Notes under the pieces: generated by a model
The model's database searches: none
What the model saw: only the letters and a program-made list of their open reading frames with translations
Told to the model about the DNA's origin: nothing
Source: Flavobacterium ammonificans
GTDB lineage: Bacteria; Bacteroidota; Bacteroidia; Flavobacteriales; Flavobacteriaceae
NCBI RefSeq assembly: GCF_020885975.1
Contig: NZ_AP025183.1
Coordinates: 1,674,001-1,738,000 of the forward strand
Direction: 5' to 3'
DNA: 64,000 nucleotides
Shown here: piece by piece, positions 7,054-15,479 of the stretch
How the letters are laid out: each line of letters opens with the position of its first letter
Position numbering within the stretch: position 1 is the first letter of the stretch
Program-made: the position numbers and the translations under genes

Positions 7054-7515
7054 TTATTGTAATTTTTCAAAAACATAACTCTCGTTATATTGAATATTGA
7101 ATTTCTTTAATGTGGACAAATATTCTTCTTGAAATGTTCTATCTCTATGATGGTTTTCTTGATTTTTGATATAATTATAGACAACATCCAATTGTTTATG
7201 ACTATATGAAAACACACCATAGCCTTCTTGCCATTCGAAGCGATTCAATAGAAATCGGTTATCATTGATGTATTTTGAAGATTTCGCTTTTACTATTTTC
7301 ATTAATTCTGAAATAGAAACAGTGGGTTTTAAACCAAATAAGCAATGTACATGATCTTCTACGCCGTTAACAATGATGGTTTTACAACCCGTTTCATTGA
7401 TTAGATTTCCAATAACACTAAACACACTAGCTCTCCATTCTTTATCCAAAACCGCAGCTCTATATTTCACTGCAAACACAGCTTGTATGTATACTTGATG
7501 ATAGGTATTTGCCAT
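7054..7515 (-). CDS. REP-associated / IS200-like tyrosine transposase (RAYT, Y1 HUH family)
   Basis: The 153-residue protein is a complete transposase of the IS200/IS605 TnpA fold in the single-copy REP-associated subgroup. It shows the HUH motif as HVHCLFGL (about residues 54-61) and the C-terminal helix with the candidate catalytic Tyr in VVYNYIKNQENHH (about residues 110-122). Y1 HUH enzymes nick single-stranded DNA at hairpin feet through a 5'-phosphotyrosine. No accessory TnpB and no IS200-like terminal hairpins are seen. Instead, two long blocks of perfect palindromes sit directly upstream (7547-7856), as in REPtrons where the RAYT gene is next to the repeats it mobilises. The frame is undamaged, so the enzyme may be active. 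The N-terminus MANTYHQVYIQAVFAVK matches Bacteroidota members of the family. Confidence 0.9.
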   Translation of the reverse strand: MANTYHQVYIQAVFAVKYRAAVLDKEWRASVFSVIGNLINETGCKTIIVNGVEDHVHCLFGLKPTVSISELMKIVKAKSSKYINDNRFLLNRFEWQEGYGVFSYSHKQLDVVYNYIKNQENHHRDRTFQEEYLSTLKKFNIQYNESYVFEKLQ

Positions 7516-7546
7516 TTTATATTTTTATTAGGTATCGATAGCTCCG

Positions 7547-7856
7547 TGTTCATTATACCCAACGGATTAAAATCCGTTGTTATGATATGGGTCGTACCGA
7601 TGGGACTATCACATCACGAGCGAGAGCCGTAGGCTCGGTTTATTTTATAGAGCCGTAGGCTCGGTTTATTTTGTACGGCTGGACTTCAGTCCAGTCGATA
7701 TTAGCATGTTCATTATACCCAACGGATTAAAATCCGTTGTTACGATATGGGTCGTCCCGATGGGACTATCACATCACATGTGAGAGCCGTAGGCTCGGTT
7801 TATTTTATAGAGCCGTAGGCTCGGTTTGTTTTGTACGGCTGGACTTCAGTCCAGTC
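7547..7856. repeat. Tandem duplication of a 150-bp multi-palindrome REP-like block
   Basis: Copies at 7547-7696 and 7707-7856 are near identical with a 160-base period. Each copy contains four perfect palindromes: AACGGATT-AA-AATCCGTT (7561-7578), GAGCC-GTA-GGCTC twice (7624-7636 and 7650-7662), and CTGGACT-TC-AGTCCAG (7679-7694). The few differences fall mostly outside the stems (for example GTACC versus GTCCC, and CACGAGCG versus CACATGTG). The block lies between the RAYT gene and the DUF2490 gene, contains no gene, and is the likely substrate family of the transposase. Confidence 0.9.
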
Positions 7857-8076
7857 CTAATCGATTCTAACAAAAAAAAAACGGCAAAGCCATTCCATTG
7901 CTAGACTAATCTATTTTACCTCTTTTGTGAAAATACAATGACAGAAAAGTCACTGTAGTGCAGTTGTGTATTGTGGGGAGTACAACTGCATTTATAATAA
8001 AAACGTAATCAAAAGTAATTCAATTATTTTAAATAAAAGCTATGTAGCGTAAGTTTTTTATGCTATTTTTTGAACA
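7857..8076. other. Gene-free stretch with one isolated hairpin
   Basis: Downstream of the REP-like block there is no coding frame. The only structure seen is a perfect 9-bp stem TGCAGTTGT/ACAACTGCA at 7959-7990 with a 14-base loop. No T-run follows on either strand, so it is not a standard terminator. Confidence 0.5.
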
Positions 8077-8847
8077 CTACTTAGTCAAGTCAAAATTAAA
8101 GTTGGCACTCAACACCAGACCATTATTGTTTTGAATGATGTTTTTGCCATTAATTAAGCGCCCAAATTGAATTACTTGGTTTAGATAACCTGCTTCAAGT
8201 CGGAAGCCTTTATTAAAGCGATATCCTAAAGCTACACCTAATCGGTTTTGATCAAAAATATTCGCATTTACATTTTCTCCAAAACCAATAATGATTTCGT
8301 CATAAACAGCTATATAGGGCGTTTTATCTTTCATCTCTTTTCCTTTCAAAGGCATTTGAACCCGAATCATGTACCTCGCTCGGTTGGAAAAAGGGAATTC
8401 GTCTTCTGAAGTTAAATTAGCATTACTATAACGACCAATAAATCTTTGTTCAAGCATAAAACGATGAGAAATATCTATACTACCTTCTTTGTGCGAAAGT
8501 TGTAGCATTTCATAAGCACGATGTTCTGTAAAATCTTTACCCATACCGTTCAAAGGAACATCACCATAAGGATAGGTTTCTGCCATTGCATATCCTACAC
8601 GAACTAAAACCCTTGGATTGACTGAGTAGTTTAGTCCTACACGCAAAAGTCCTTGTTGCCAATTGGTAATCAATTCTTCTCTACGAAATTGATATTCCGT
8701 ATGAATACCCCATTTTTCAGACAGTTTAAAAGTTCCGAAATAGTTATACCATCCAATGGTGTTGTTATGATGTAATCTTGAATTTTGAGAGAAACTTAGG
8801 TTGGTAATAAAAACAACTAGTAGTGTAAAAATTAATTTTTTATTCAT
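8077..8847 (-). CDS. DUF2490 family outer-membrane beta-barrel protein
   Basis: The protein has 256 residues from the ATG at 8847, chosen because it begins a signal peptide (MNKKLIFTLLVVFITNLSFS, cleavage near SQN); the frame is open further upstream but without a plausible leader. The mature part alternates aromatic and polar residues in strands (GWYNYFGTFKLSEKWGIHTEY, then repeated 'R-V-G' strands) and ends in a short strand LSANFNFDL, as in outer-membrane barrels. DUF2490 proteins are common in Bacteroidota; their function is unknown, so transport or a structural role cannot be chosen. It is transcribed alone; the next gene upstream is divergent. Confidence 0.82.
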   Translation of the reverse strand: MNKKLIFTLLVVFITNLSFSQNSRLHHNNTIGWYNYFGTFKLSEKWGIHTEYQFRREELITNWQQGLLRVGLNYSVNPRVLVRVGYAMAETYPYGDVPLNGMGKDFTEHRAYEMLQLSHKEGSIDISHRFMLEQRFIGRYSNANLTSEDEFPFSNRARYMIRVQMPLKGKEMKDKTPYIAVYDEIIIGFGENVNANIFDQNRLGVALGYRFNKGFRLEAGYLNQVIQFGRLINGKNIIQNNNGLVLSANFNFDLTK

Positions 8848-9035
8848 GGGATTCTTTAGCTTCAGTAGATTTATTTCTATAATTGGATATAAATTTGTTG
8901 GGATTAGTGCAGAAATAATGTCATGAATTCCCAATAAAAATAAGAGTTCAAAAATAGTCGAATTATTGAGTTTAATCCATTTTGAAATGATTTTTTTTAA
9001 TTGGTTTACTACTTATTGTATCGACCCAACTATTT

Positions 9036-9068
9036 TTTGCTGCCAATTGCCTTTAAACACTATATTTG
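9036..9068 (+). promoter_or_regulatory. Candidate promoter of the glycosyltransferase-coaE unit
   Basis: TTTG at 9036-9039 and TATATTTG at 9061-9068 are separated by 21 bases, a good match to the Bacteroidota TTTG-N19-21-TAnnTTTG promoter. It lies 39 bases before the ATG at 9108 and rules out the earlier start codon at 9066. Confidence 0.7.
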
Positions 9069-9107
9069 TGCTACAATCCTTTATGGAATCAACTTTTAAC
9101 TTTGAAT

Positions 9108-10106
9108 ATGCATTTTTCTCTTATTATACCGGTATATAACCGTCCTGACGAAGTAGATGAGTTATTGGAAAGCTTGTCAAAAACAACTTATCAAAATGAT
9201 TTTGAGATTGTTATAGTAGAAGATGGATCGACAATTCCTTGTGGTGAAGTGATTCAGAAATACCTAGCGCAGTTAAACATTTCCTATTTTTATAAAGAAA
9301 ATTCAGGGCCTGGAGATTCTCGTAATTACGGAATGACAAAGGCGAGTGGGGATTATTTCATCATTTTTGATTCGGATTGTATTATTCCTGAACAGTATTT
9401 GAATGAAGTAGATAAGGCATTGAAGCAGGATTATGTGGATTGTTTTGGAGGACCAGACAAAGCTTTAGATAGTTTTTCAGATATTCAAAAAGCAATCAAT
9501 TTTGCTATGACATCTTTCTTAACTACAGGTGGAATTCGAGGTGGTTCAGAGAAAATAGGAAAGTTCCAACCACGAAGTTTCAATATGGGATTGTCTCGAA
9601 AAGCGTTTGAAGCTTCCAAAGGTTTTGGTAATATTCACCCAGGTGAAGATCCAGATTTATCTATTCGTTTGTGGAATTTAGGTTTTGAAACTCGTTTGTT
9701 TTCAAAAGCGTTTGTGTACCATAAACGCCGAATTGATTGGGATAAATTCTCTATTCAAGTAAGTAAGTTTGGTAAAGCCCGACCTATTTTGAACAGTTGG
9801 TATCCAGAACACAACAAGTTGACTTTTTTCTTTCCAACGGTTTTTATTTTAGGATTCTTTCTTTCGGTAGCTTTGTTGTTATTGACATTTGATCTTTTAT
9901 TACAATTGTATATGTTGTATTTTTTCATCTTGTTTGTAACTTCTACTATTCAAAATCGAAGCGTTAAAATTGGCTATTTATCTTTAATTGCTGTTTGGAA
10001 ACAATTTTATGGCTATGGTTTAGGTTTTTTAGATTCATATGTTAAAGTGATTATTTTGAAACAACAACCTGAAGTTGCTTTCCCTAAATTGTTTTTTAAA
10101 AAATAG
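9108..10106 (+). CDS. Family 2 glycosyltransferase
   Basis: A membrane-associated GT2 enzyme of 332 residues that would transfer a sugar from a nucleotide-activated donor to a surface glycan acceptor. The start ATG 9108 (MHFSLIIPVYNRPDE) is chosen because the GT-A fold starts there and the promoter overlaps the earlier in-frame start. Motifs: IVIVEDGS (donor binding), FDSDCI (DxD-like metal site, about residue 88), and GEDPDLSIRLW (catalytic Glu-Asp region, about residue 182). Two or three hydrophobic helices close the protein (about residues 244-295), as in GT2 enzymes anchored to the inner membrane. The stop is followed two bases later by coaE, so they are co-transcribed although functionally unrelated. 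The exact sugar cannot be told. Confidence 0.88.
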   Translation: MHFSLIIPVYNRPDEVDELLESLSKTTYQNDFEIVIVEDGSTIPCGEVIQKYLAQLNISYFYKENSGPGDSRNYGMTKASGDYFIIFDSDCIIPEQYLNEVDKALKQDYVDCFGGPDKALDSFSDIQKAINFAMTSFLTTGGIRGGSEKIGKFQPRSFNMGLSRKAFEASKGFGNIHPGEDPDLSIRLWNLGFETRLFSKAFVYHKRRIDWDKFSIQVSKFGKARPILNSWYPEHNKLTFFFPTVFILGFFLSVALLLLTFDLLLQLYMLYFFILFVTSTIQNRSVKIGYLSLIAVWKQFYGYGLGFLDSYVKVIILKQQPEVAFPKLFFKK

Positions 10107-10108
10107 TA

Positions 10109-10690
10109 ATGGCAAAAATCATTGGAGTCACTGGCGGAATAGGAAGCGGTAAAACTACCCTAGTTCGGTATTTTGAATCCTTAGGAATTCCTGTATTTAT
10201 TGCTGATGATGAAGCAAAAAAGGTGACACAGTTGCCAGAAGTTTTGGATCAGATCAAATCTGTTTTTGGCGATATTGTTTTTGAAAACAAGCAATTGAAT
10301 AGGCAAAAACTGGCGGCGATCGTTTTTACAGATGCAGAAAAGTTAGATCAATTAAACCGTATTATTCATCCTGCGGTGCGATCCCAGTTTCAACTTTGGC
10401 TTGACCAATACCAATCAGCACCTTTTGTGATTTATGAGGCAGCAATCTTATTTGAAAGCGGTAGTTACACTATTTGTGATTATACGATTACTATTACTGC
10501 CCCTTTAGTGGATAGAATAAACCGTGTGATACTTCGAGATAATTGTACCCGTGAACAGGTTTTGCAACGCATCAGTGCACAATGGACTGATGAAGAGCGT
10601 ATCGCTAAAAGTGATTTTGTTGTTGAAAATGCAGATACTGAAACTGCGAAACAACAAATAGATCATATTCTTAAAATTTTATACAATTAG
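10109..10690 (+). CDS. coaE: Dephospho-CoA kinase
   Basis: CoaE phosphorylates the 3'-OH of dephospho-CoA with ATP, the final step of coenzyme A synthesis. The 193-residue protein has the P-loop GVTGGIGSGKTT (residues 6-17), the LID/substrate segment with IHPAVRSQF (about residues 90-98), VIYEAAILFESG and the C-terminal DFVVENADT motif of the family. Length is normal. It starts two bases after the glycosyltransferase stop. The downstream two-component genes have their own promoter. Confidence 0.96.
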   Translation: MAKIIGVTGGIGSGKTTLVRYFESLGIPVFIADDEAKKVTQLPEVLDQIKSVFGDIVFENKQLNRQKLAAIVFTDAEKLDQLNRIIHPAVRSQFQLWLDQYQSAPFVIYEAAILFESGSYTICDYTITITAPLVDRINRVILRDNCTREQVLQRISAQWTDEERIAKSDFVVENADTETAKQQIDHILKILYN

Positions 10691-10695
10691 CAATA

Positions 10696-10759
10696 TACAT
10701 TAAAGATGTTAATCTTTGGTTAATGTATCATTAACTATATTGTTAAAATACTAATTTTG
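10696..10759 (+). promoter_or_regulatory. Two-component operon promoter with 11-bp-spaced hexamer repeats
   Basis: GTTAAT at 10708-10713 and 10719-10724, then its reverse form ATTAAC at 10730-10735, are placed exactly 11 bases apart. The same bases form palindromes AAAGAT-GTTA-ATCTTT (10702-10717), TTAATG-TAT-CATTAA (10720-10734) and the wider ATACATTAA/TTAATGTAT pair (10695-10728). The -7 element TAATTTTG is at 10752-10759. OmpR-family regulators usually bind direct repeats with 10-11 bp spacing, so this is a candidate autoregulatory site for the adjacent response regulator. Confidence 0.55.
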
Positions 10760-10764
10760 TTTTG

Positions 10765-12348
10765 ATGAGTAAGCTGTTTTTTAGATTATTAGTTTTGTTA
10801 ATGAGTCTGTCCCTAATAGGGATTATTCTCGTGCAAGTCTATTGGTTTAATACTTCGTTTGAAAATAATGAAGAACAATTTAAGTTTCATGTGAAGCAGG
10901 TTTTAGGTAATGTTGCCGAAAAATTGCAAAAGCAAGAAGCTTACAGTTTTTACGATAGATACAATAAGTTAAAAGATAGTACGGGTAAAATCCCACAGAA
11001 AGATGATTTACTTGAATTTACTTATGTACAAAAGAATTTAAAAACCAATAAAACTATTGTGTACTCCAATAGTATTATTGCTGAGGATTTTAATATTAGT
11101 TCTTCGCTCTTTGACAAGAAAACGGATAGTTCAAAGTTTAAAAATTTTAGTTCGAAGAGAATTACTGAAATTTATAACAATAAGCCGCTGGATAATTCAA
11201 TGTTGGATCAAAGTTTGATTCCAGATGAACGCATTGAGAAATCAGGAAGTTTGGATGTTTTAGACAATGCACAATTTGAAATCTTTTATAAAGATATTGC
11301 TTCAGCTATGCCTTTAGAAGAGCGTGTTAGTATAGAAAATATTCAAAGTTTAATTAAGAGAGAGTTAGAAGAATACGGAGTAAAAATAAATTTTGAGTTT
11401 GGTGTATACAATAGTGGTGCTGCTACTAAAGTAGCCTCTGCTAATTTTAAATACAATCCAAAGAACAGTTATTCCATTCCAATTTTAACAGATAATGAGG
11501 AACATGAACAATATAAGTTGATGGTCAGTTTTCCTCAAAAGAAGCGATTCTTATTGTCTGAGTTGGTAAGTATTACTATTTTGTCGATTATTTTTACACT
11601 CATTATTATCATTGCTTATTCAAGTGCTTTAAGTCAATTAATTCGACAACGTCAAATTTCTGAAATCAAGACGGATTTTATTAATAATATGACGCACGAG
11701 TTTAAAACACCAATAGCAACAATTAATTTAGCTTTGGACGCTATTCGGAATCCAAAAATAATTGATGACAAAGAGAAGGTATTGCGTTATTTAGCTATGA
11801 TTCGCGACGAAAATAAGCGCATGCATGCTCAAGTGGAAAATGTTTTGCGAATTTCTAAATTAGAGAAAAAAGAATTAGAGATAGAAAAGGAATCGATACC
11901 AATTGAAGATGTTATTAACGATGCAATTGAGCATGTTAGTCTAATTTTAGAGGATCGTAATGGTACCATTAAAACGCATTTTAATGCTACCCGAACTTCT
12001 GTTTTAGTGAACGATAATCATTTTACAAATGTTATCGTGAATATTTTAGAGAACGCTGTAAAGTATTCTCCTAATCCGCCAGAGATTGATGTTTACACAG
12101 AAAATATTAAAGATATGGTATTGATTAAAGTTCAAGATAAAGGATTGGGAATGAGTAAGATTGCTCAAAAACGAATTTTTGAGAAGTTTTACAGAGAACA
12201 TACAGGTGATATTCATAATGTAAAAGGACATGGCTTAGGTCTGGCCTATGTTAAGAAAATAGTTGACGACCATAACGGTCAAGTTTACGTAGAAAGTGAA
12301 AAAGGAAAAGGAAGTACCTTTACCATAAAATTACCATTAATCAATTAA
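10765..12348 (+). CDS. Sensor histidine kinase (RprX-like)
   Basis: A 527-residue inner-membrane kinase. A first helix (residues about 7-27, LLVLLMSLSLIGIILVQVYWF) and a second helix (about 270-288) enclose a 240-residue periplasmic sensor region that matches no domain I recognise. The cytoplasmic part has the dimerisation H-box NNMTHEFKTPIATINLALD with the phospho-accepting His (about residue 311), then N-box ILENAVKYSP, G1 DKGLGM, F-box KRIFEKFYR and G2 GHGLGLAYVKKI. No HAMP domain is visible. The response regulator starts 3 bases after the stop. The -7 element lies only 5 bases before ATG 10765, so the message is nearly leaderless, or an upstream promoter is used. The signal sensed is unknown. 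Confidence 0.93.
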   Translation: MSKLFFRLLVLLMSLSLIGIILVQVYWFNTSFENNEEQFKFHVKQVLGNVAEKLQKQEAYSFYDRYNKLKDSTGKIPQKDDLLEFTYVQKNLKTNKTIVYSNSIIAEDFNISSSLFDKKTDSSKFKNFSSKRITEIYNNKPLDNSMLDQSLIPDERIEKSGSLDVLDNAQFEIFYKDIASAMPLEERVSIENIQSLIKRELEEYGVKINFEFGVYNSGAATKVASANFKYNPKNSYSIPILTDNEEHEQYKLMVSFPQKKRFLLSELVSITILSIIFTLIIIIAYSSALSQLIRQRQISEIKTDFINNMTHEFKTPIATINLALDAIRNPKIIDDKEKVLRYLAMIRDENKRMHAQVENVLRISKLEKKELEIEKESIPIEDVINDAIEHVSLILEDRNGTIKTHFNATRTSVLVNDNHFTNVIVNILENAVKYSPNPPEIDVYTENIKDMVLIKVQDKGLGMSKIAQKRIFEKFYREHTGDIHNVKGHGLGLAYVKKIVDDHNGQVYVESEKGKGSTFTIKLPLIN

Positions 12349-12351
12349 ATT

Positions 12352-13053
12352 ATGGAAAATAATAAGAAAATCCTACTGGTTGAAGATGATCTTAACTTTG
12401 GAGCAGTATTAAAAGATTATTTAATACTAAATGACTTTGATGTTGTTTTGGCCAAAAATGGTATGGAAGGCTTTGAGAAATTTAAGAAGGAAAGTTATGA
12501 CTTATGCATTTTAGATGTCATGATGCCTTATAAAGATGGATATACATTAGCTAAAGAAATTAGAGAGAAAAATGCCGAAGTGCCTATTATCTTTTTGACT
12601 GCTAAATCCATGAAGGAGGATGTATTGAAAGGATACAAAGCGGGTGCAGATGATTATTTGAACAAACCATTTGATTCAGAGGTTTTGTTAATGAAAATCA
12701 AAGCAATTATTCAGAGAAAATCATCTGATGTGAAAACTGAGCAAGTACAGTTTGAGTTTAACATTGGTAAATTTCACCTAAATTCTAAGTTGCGTTTCTT
12801 GACCTTTGAAAATGATGCGCCTATTAAATTATCACCTAAGGAGAATGAATTACTAAGAATGTTAATTCTTCATGAAAATGATTTAATGCCAAGAGAATTG
12901 GCTTTAACTAAAATTTGGAGAGACGATAATTATTTTACTTCTCGTAGTATGGATGTGTATATTGCCAAACTAAGAAAGTATTTAAAATCAGATGAGAATG
13001 TTGAAATTTTGAACATTCACGGAGAAGGTTTCCGACTGGTTGTAAAAAAATAA
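12352..13053 (+). CDS. OmpR/PhoB-family response regulator (RprY-like)
   Basis: The 233-residue transcription factor has a receiver domain (LLVEDD, phospho-acceptor Asp in CILDVMMP at about residue 55, conserved Thr in FLTAKS, Lys in YLNKPF) and a winged-helix DNA-binding domain from about residue 130 (KLSPKENELLRML ... TSRSMDVYIAKLRKYL ... ILNIHGEGFRLV). The sequence closely follows Bacteroides RprY as I remember it, including the DDNYF-RSMDVYI segment. It is co-transcribed with and presumably phosphorylated by the upstream kinase. A terminator follows the stop. Confidence 0.94.
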   Translation: MENNKKILLVEDDLNFGAVLKDYLILNDFDVVLAKNGMEGFEKFKKESYDLCILDVMMPYKDGYTLAKEIREKNAEVPIIFLTAKSMKEDVLKGYKAGADDYLNKPFDSEVLLMKIKAIIQRKSSDVKTEQVQFEFNIGKFHLNSKLRFLTFENDAPIKLSPKENELLRMLILHENDLMPRELALTKIWRDDNYFTSRSMDVYIAKLRKYLKSDENVEILNIHGEGFRLVVKK

Positions 13054-13069
13054 GATGTATAAAAACATA

Positions 13070-13100
13070 AAAAAAGCTCCAAGAAATTGGAGCTTTTTTT
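13070..13100. terminator. Bidirectional terminator between response regulator and argH
   Basis: Perfect stem GCTCCAA-GAAA-TTGGAGC (13076-13093) is flanked by an A-run and a T-run, so it can end both the plus-strand two-component operon and the minus-strand arginine operon. Confidence 0.9.
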
Positions 13101-13116
13101 TATGCAACTATTTGAA

Positions 13117-14397
13117 TTAAAAGGATTGCATCATTTTATCTTTTATAGCATCCAAACATAAGTTGTTGATACTTCCTTCATGAGTGTGTTTGGTAGCTTT
13201 AGGCGATTGAAAACTTCCGTTTTCTAATTGCTCTGCCACGGCTTTATAAGCATCTCTGAACGGAATTCCTGCCACTACCATTTCGTTTAAGGAATCCACC
13301 GTAAATAAATAGTCGTATTTTTTATCGTCTAAAATATGTTCTTTTACTGTAATGTCTTTGATAGCGAAAATTGCAATATCCAAACAGGCTTTTAAATTTT
13401 GAATCGCAGGAAATAACCCTTCTTTCAATAATTGTAAGTCTCTATGATAACCGCTTGGCAAATTGTTGGTAATCAAAGTGATTTCATAAGGTAGGGCTTG
13501 GATTTTGTTGCATTTTCCACGAATCAACTCAAATACATCTGGATTTTTCTTGTGAGGCATAATGCTAGAACCCGTCGTAAGATGAGACGGCAAACTGATG
13601 AAATCAAAATTCTGACTCATATACAAACATACATCCATAGAAAATTTGGACAAAGTGGCTGCTACGCTACTCATTGCAAAAGCGACTGTTTTCTCCGCTT
13701 TTCCGCGACTCATTTGAGCAGCTACCGCATTGAATTTTAAGGTTTCAAATTGCAATTCCTTAGTAGTAAATGAACGGTTAATAGGGAAGGAGCTTCCATA
13801 ACCTGCAGCAGAACCCAATGGGTTTTGATCTACTACTTTTAGAGCGGCATTCAACATTGTAATGTCGTCAATCAAACTTTCAGCATAAGCCGAAAACCAC
13901 ATTCCAAAAGATGATGGCATTGCAATTTGTAAATGCGTATATCCAGGTAATAAAACGTTTTGATGTTTCTCCGCCGATTCCATCAATACATCAAAAAGCA
14001 CCCTTACTTGTTCTTTTAGTTCTTTGACTACGTCTTTTAAATACAAATGGACGTCAACTAAAACTTGGTCATTTCGAGAACGTGCTGTGTGGATTTTCTT
14101 GCCAGCATCACCTAATTTGACAGTTAATAGGTATTCGATTTTGGAATGAACGTCTTCAAAACTATCTTCAATTTCAAAATTTCCAGCTTCAACATCAGAA
14201 ATAATCTCTTCCAATGCTAATACTAATGAAGTAGTCTCTGATTCACTTAATAAACCAATTTGACCTAACATCTTCGCATGGGCAATAGAACCTAGTGCAT
14301 CGTATTTGGCTAAAACTAAATCTAATTCTCTGTCGTTTCCAACAGTGAAATGTTCGATTTGTTTGTCGGTGGCAATTCCTTTTTCCCAGAGTTTCAT
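13117..14397 (-). CDS. argH: Argininosuccinate lyase
   Basis: ArgH cleaves argininosuccinate to arginine and fumarate, the last step of arginine synthesis. The 426-residue protein has the fumarase/aspartase superfamily signature GSSIMPHKKNPD (about residues 273-284, with the catalytic Ser), the conserved HTARSRNDQV (about residues 102-111) and LPGYTHLQ (His general acid/base region). It is a little shorter than the 450-460 residues of enterobacterial ArgH, as is common in this phylum. It is the last gene of the minus-strand arginine operon, 11 bases after argE, and is followed by a terminator. Confidence 0.97.
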   Translation of the reverse strand: MKLWEKGIATDKQIEHFTVGNDRELDLVLAKYDALGSIAHAKMLGQIGLLSESETTSLVLALEEIISDVEAGNFEIEDSFEDVHSKIEYLLTVKLGDAGKKIHTARSRNDQVLVDVHLYLKDVVKELKEQVRVLFDVLMESAEKHQNVLLPGYTHLQIAMPSSFGMWFSAYAESLIDDITMLNAALKVVDQNPLGSAAGYGSSFPINRSFTTKELQFETLKFNAVAAQMSRGKAEKTVAFAMSSVAATLSKFSMDVCLYMSQNFDFISLPSHLTTGSSIMPHKKNPDVFELIRGKCNKIQALPYEITLITNNLPSGYHRDLQLLKEGLFPAIQNLKACLDIAIFAIKDITVKEHILDDKKYDYLFTVDSLNEMVVAGIPFRDAYKAVAEQLENGSFQSPKATKHTHEGSINNLCLDAIKDKMMQSF

Positions 14398-14408
14398 AGG
14401 CGTATTTT

Positions 14409-15479
14409 TTATTGCTTGAAAAAGTCAGTTAGTATTTTGATATACAATTGAATTCCTTCTTCTATTTCGTTAATAAATATAAATTCGTCAGCCGAGTGGG
14501 AGCGAAGCGTTTCTCCTGGACCCAATTTTAAGGATTGACAACTCAATACTGACTGATCTGAAAGGGTTGGCGAACCATAAGTAGTTCTTCCTAATGCAAT
14601 TCCAGCTTGAACTAAACCGTGTTCCAACGGAATAGAAGAAGCGTTTAAATTCATTGAACGCGGATTAACTTCTGCTTGAACATGAGTTTTTACTGTTTCT
14701 AAAATTTCAACATTGCTATAGCAATCATTCACTCGAATATCGATAACCAAATGACATTCGGCAGGAACCACATTGTGTTGTTTTCCAGCATTCACTTGGG
14801 TTACAGTCATTTTTACAGGTCCTAAAACCTCAGAAATTTTTTCAAATTGATAAGAATTGAACCAATCAATTATAGGCATTGCTTTGTAAATTGGGTTGTC
14901 ATTGTTTTGGTGCGCCGCATGACTGGCTGTTCCTTTGACGATAACATCCAATACTAATAAACCTTTTTCGGCTATAGCCAATTGCATTAAAGTAGGCTCG
15001 CCGACAATGGCACAATCCAATTCAGGTAAATGTTGTAAAACACTGTTTAAGCCATTTTTGCCGCTGCTTTCTTCTTCTGCCGATGCTACAATAACTATAT
15101 TATAAGGTAAATTTTCTTGTCCATAAAAATGAACAAATGTTGCTAGAAGCGAAACCAAACAACCTCCTGCATCATTACTTCCTAGACCAAATAACTTACC
15201 GTCTTTTACAATGGCTTCAAAAGGATCGTTCGTATAACCTTGATTGGGCTTTACTGTATCGTGATGCGAATTCAATAAAAGTGTTGGTTTGCTTTCGTCA
15301 AAATGTTGGTTGAAAGCCCAAATATTGTTATTCTCTCTTTGAAAAGGAACTCCATTTTGAGTAAACCAATTCTCTATTAATAAAGCGGTTTGATTTTCTT
15401 CACTAGAAAAGGAAGGCGTTTCAATTAGCGCTTTTAACAAGTCAATAGCTTCTAGTGTAAGTATTTCTATAGTCTTCAT
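14409..15479 (-). CDS. argE: M20-family N-acylornithine/N-acylcitrulline deacylase (ArgE-like)
   Basis: This 356-residue zinc peptidase-fold enzyme removes the N-acyl group late in the linear arginine pathway. Metal ligands are visible: His in LLNSHHDTVKP (about residue 73), Asp in LGSNDAGG, the catalytic Glu pair in VASAEEESSG, Asp/Glu in VGEPT and a C-terminal His in RSHSADE. In Bacteroidota the transcarbamylase acts on N-acylornithine, so the substrate is probably N-acylcitrulline rather than acetylornithine; whether the acyl group is acetyl or succinyl cannot be told from this protein. No argJ is present, which agrees with a linear pathway. It overlaps argB by 4 bases. Confidence 0.9.
   Translation of the reverse strand: MKTIEILTLEAIDLLKALIETPSFSSEENQTALLIENWFTQNGVPFQRENNNIWAFNQHFDESKPTLLLNSHHDTVKPNQGYTNDPFEAIVKDGKLFGLGSNDAGGCLVSLLATFVHFYGQENLPYNIVIVASAEEESSGKNGLNSVLQHLPELDCAIVGEPTLMQLAIAEKGLLVLDVIVKGTASHAAHQNNDNPIYKAMPIIDWFNSYQFEKISEVLGPVKMTVTQVNAGKQHNVVPAECHLVIDIRVNDCYSNVEILETVKTHVQAEVNPRSMNLNASSIPLEHGLVQAGIALGRTTYGSPTLSDQSVLSCQSLKLGPGETLRSHSADEFIFINEIEEGIQLYIKILTDFFKQ

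Noticed and set aside
2535..7515. Defence island built around the type IIG gene
   Set aside because: Only one restriction-modification gene is present; the GIY-YIG and RAYT proteins and PH-like membrane proteins are not established defence components, and no integrase, helicase or toxin gene is near.
7054..7856. Classical IS200/IS605 insertion sequence
   Set aside because: No TnpB, no left/right-end hairpins bounding the transposase, and the palindromes lie only on one side; a RAYT/REP arrangement fits better.
9066..9107. Upstream start codon for the glycosyltransferase
   Set aside because: It overlaps the -7 promoter element and adds residues not belonging to the GT-A fold.
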